Origin: Cyanobium sp. NIES-981
GTDB taxonomy: Bacteria; Cyanobacteriota; Cyanobacteriia; PCC-6307; Cyanobiaceae
Length of the DNA stretch: 64,000 nt
Assembly (NCBI GenBank): GCA_945896675.1
Contig: CAMDEM010000012.1
Location: 1 to 64,000, forward strand
Reading direction: 5' to 3'
Below, piece by piece: positions 62,161 through 64,000 of the stretch. The first letter of the stretch is position 1. Each line of letters begins with the position of its first letter. The notes beneath the pieces are model-generated. The model worked only from the letters and a program-made list of their open reading frames with translations, had not been told where the DNA came from and made no database searches. Both the position numbers and the translations under genes were made by a program.

Positions 62161-63123
62161 TCAGAAGGGCAATTTCTTCTTGGCGTCCTTGTCGAGGTCA
62201 GCCTCCATCTCGCGCAGGCGCTTGAGGATCGTGTCGTAGTACTCCTTGAGATAGGACTCCAGGCCCGTTGTTTCAGCGGGATCCAGGCCAAAGGCGGCGT
62301 AGCTCTCCTCCATGGGCGCATCCAGCCTCTTCCCGCTTCCCGTCACCGCATCGAAGCTGAGGCGTTCGGCCACATTGAGGCTGGCCTCGAAAAAGCTGGT
62401 CACCCCCCGCATGGCCTGAATCAGGACCGGCGGCACCCGAAACACCCGGGCATCCTTGCCCGTAGAGCGCTCGCAGAGCTGGGTGATTTCGCTTGTGGTC
62501 CAGGCCCTTGGGCCCACGACCGGAAACGCCTGGCGGCTGGTGGCGGGATGGTCGAGGGCGGCCACCGCAAAGCGGGCCACATCCTGGGTGTTCATGTAAG
62601 CAATCGGCGTCGGTGCCCCGCTCACCCACACGGTCTGGCTTTCCAACACTGGAATCGCAAACTGGCTGATCAGGCCCTGCATGAAGGCCACACCCCGCAG
62701 GATCGTGAAGTCGAAATCGGAAGCCTGCAGCCACTGTTCCGTACAGGCCTTGATATGCATCAACGGCACCTCCGGATAGGTCTCGGCATCGAGGAGGGAA
62801 TGAAACACCAACCGCTTCACCCCAGCCTTCTGGCAGGCCGCAAACAGGTTTTGCTTCCCGGTCCAATCGATCTCGTAGGCACTGCCTGGGTCCGTGGCCC
62901 GGGCCGTCGCCGCATCAATCACCGCCTCTTGCCCCTCAAGGGCGTAATCCAAACTTTCTGGCTCGAGTAGGTCACCGCGGGTGAGTTCGCAGCCCCATTC
63001 CTGCAAAAACGCCGCCTTGCGGGGCGAACGCACCACACAACGCACCTGATGGCCCGCGTCCAGAGCTCGCCTAGCGATCTGACGGCCGAGGGTGCCAGTG
63101 CCACCAACTACCAGAACCTGCAT
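62161..63123 (-). CDS. ycf39: Ycf39-like NAD(P)-binding PSII assembly protein
   Basis: 320 aa atypical SDR. V-V-G-G-T-G-T-L-G-R-Q-I-A is the Rossmann motif at about 5-17, followed by C-V-V-R-S-P-R-K-A-A-F-L and W-G-C-E-L-T-R-G-D-L, the Ycf39/HCF244 pattern. The usual SDR Tyr-Lys pair is absent, as in that family. Ycf39 with high-light-inducible proteins helps deliver chlorophyll to new D1 in PSII assembly. A cyanobacterial label is supported by the adjacent petM on the same strand, 55 bp upstream. Confidence 0.9.
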   Translation of the reverse strand: MQVLVVGGTGTLGRQIARRALDAGHQVRCVVRSPRKAAFLQEWGCELTRGDLLEPESLDYALEGQEAVIDAATARATDPGSAYEIDWTGKQNLFAACQKAGVKRLVFHSLLDAETYPEVPLMHIKACTEQWLQASDFDFTILRGVAFMQGLISQFAIPVLESQTVWVSGAPTPIAYMNTQDVARFAVAALDHPATSRQAFPVVGPRAWTTSEITQLCERSTGKDARVFRVPPVLIQAMRGVTSFFEASLNVAERLSFDAVTGSGKRLDAPMEESYAAFGLDPAETTGLESYLKEYYDTILKRLREMEADLDKDAKKKLPF

Positions 63124-63178
63124 CCACCCTGCTCAAGCGGGGCTGAGCCTAGGGGGGCGCCAGGGGCTGAAGCGAGCC

Positions 63179-63280
63179 TTAGTCGTTGTCGGCAAATTTG
63201 AGCAGCAGGGCGCCGCCGGCAAGACCCACGGGGATCAGCACCCAAAAGATGGCAGCGATGCCGAAGATTTCAGAGGCCAT
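63179..63280 (-). CDS. petM: Cytochrome b6-f complex subunit PetM (subunit VII)
   Basis: 33 aa, [20 protein letters not shown] and then A-G-G-A-L-L-L-K-F: an almost standard PetM with one transmembrane helix. It is a small structural subunit at the edge of the b6-f dimer, which moves electrons between plastoquinol and plastocyanin or cytochrome c6. The gene is upstream of ycf39 and 32 bp after the trm1-like gene on the same strand. Confidence 0.96.
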   Translation of the reverse strand: MASEIFGIAAIFWVLIPVGLAGGALLLKFADND

Positions 63281-63312
63281 GGGCTGGCACCAGAGGGGCG
63301 GTTACTGGTTCC

Positions 63313-64000
63313 TTATCTAGCAGTTGCAGTGGCCCTTGCGGCCAAGTCCCGGGCGGTTTGCAAGATCTGCGGCCATGGCGCATCGCTGCGCAGCTGCCCC
63401 GCCATCACCCCACTGGGCCAGGCCTGGGCCCCCTGGGACCGCAACGCCTCCACCAACAGATCCAGCCGGGGTGGGCCTTGCTTGAGCCGGCGGGCCAGGT
63501 CGGCCGTCGGCCAACAGCGGGCTGGCGCCCCTGGATCGGCGGCCAAAGCCGCCAGCAACTTCAAGGCGACACGACCCACTTCTGGCTCCATCGCCAGGGC
63601 GGCCATCTGGTCCAACAGCCCCGGCTCCTGGAGCGGACCAATCCAAAGGGGGCCGCTAATCGCCAAGGGCGAGGGCTCACCAGCGGCCTCACCCGTGCCC
63701 CTACAGCAGGGCTGCCATTGCCTTAACCGCAGCAGGCTCTGGACCTGTTGATCACCGCAGCGGTGACAGAGGGCCACCAAGCCGAGTTGCTCTTCTTCCC
63801 TACTGGCGCAGAGACGCACCACCCGGACGGCCGTGCGAAAGGTGCGCCCCTCGCTATAGCTGAACAGGGGTTCGATGCCCCGGCCCATGGCCCAGGCCGC
63901 CCGCGCCACGGCCCCCAGCTGCAACCGCAGGGCCAGCTCCCAGCTAGCCGGATGGGCCCGGGCCGCCGCCCCCCAATGGCGAATGGCGGCGGATCTGTCG
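63313..64000 (-). CDS. trm1: tRNA dimethylguanosine methyltransferase Trm1, C-terminal part
   Basis: The 5' part of the gene is beyond the right edge. About 228 codons are visible. The stretch G-I-E-P-L-F-S-Y-S-E-G-R-T-F-R-T-A-V-R-V near the start of the visible part and the L-C-H-R-C-G...C-C-R zinc-ribbon-like cysteines fit the C-terminal domain of Trm1, which makes N2,N2-dimethylguanosine at tRNA position 26. Trm1 is mostly archaeal and eukaryotic but is known in cyanobacteria and Aquifex. The methyltransferase domain itself is not in the window. Confidence 0.75.
   Translation of the reverse strand, partial: DRSAAIRHWGAAARAHPASWELALRLQLGAVARAAWAMGRGIEPLFSYSEGRTFRTAVRVVRLCASREEEQLGLVALCHRCGDQQVQSLLRLRQWQPCCRGTGEAAGEPSPLAISGPLWIGPLQEPGLLDQMAALAMEPEVGRVALKLLAALAADPGAPARCWPTADLARRLKQGPPRLDLLVEALRSQGAQAWPSGVMAGQLRSDAPWPQILQTARDLAARATATAR

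Overview
The window is chromosomal DNA from a GC-rich picocyanobacterium of the Synechococcus/Cyanobium type. This rests on gene content: petM, a Ycf39-like PSII assembly factor, NTRC (thioredoxin reductase fused to thioredoxin), hemL (C5 tetrapyrrole route), dxr, an A2-type cox operon whose subunit II lacks CuA (the cyanobacterial 'ARTO' type), and several small proteins that look cyanobacterial. I saw no transposase, phage gene, rRNA or CRISPR array. Gene density is very high, with no gene-free stretch over 300 bases and many 1-4 bp stop/start overlaps.

Layout. 1-3.6 kb: end of a larC operon with an AAA-less FtsH-type peptidase, a TPR protein, a secreted protein and xthA. 3.7-6.6 kb: divergent glcD and hemL. 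6.6-12.4 kb: a six-gene branched-chain/neutral amino-acid ABC importer operon with two tandem binding proteins. 12.4-15.7 kb: a Nif11-domain protein, NDH-2, and two ion-channel paralogues, one with a lost selectivity filter. 15.7-37 kb is the accessory core. It holds a glucose-dehydrogenase-like SDR diverging from an operon of RidA, cupin, SMP-30 lactonase, Nif11, GlcG/HbpS-like and VOC proteins; then GlgX; then DoxX, two tandem small membrane proteins and TolC. A minus-strand run of ten genes follows: two DUF2231 proteins, cox II-I-III, GMC oxidoreductase, GH63-like glucosidase, GMC oxidoreductase, an NHLM-like HlyD adaptor and a small membrane protein. 37-45 kb: HdeD-like protein, gamma-glutamyltransferase, YajQ, MAPEG, DprA-like protein, a DRTGG/Pta-like protein, SDR, map. 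44.8-64 kb: housekeeping (rplS, tRNA-Trp, tRNA-Asp, gltX, antiporter, polA, cysS, RluA, dxr, 2Fe-2S protein, hydrolase, helicase, NTRC, IF-1, a second pseudouridine synthase, ycf39, petM, trm1 fragment).

The most interesting idea is that 15.6-37 kb is a carbohydrate-oxidation block coupled to its own terminal oxidase. Glucan/glucoside hydrolases (GlgX, GH63-like) would supply sugar, the SDR and an intact GMC flavoprotein would oxidise it, SMP-30 would open the lactone, and a CuA-less A2-type oxidase with two His-rich DUF2231 membrane proteins would take the electrons. The second GMC protein has lost both catalytic-pair residues and may be a structural or regulatory partner. The individual calls are well supported; the link between them is inference from gene order.
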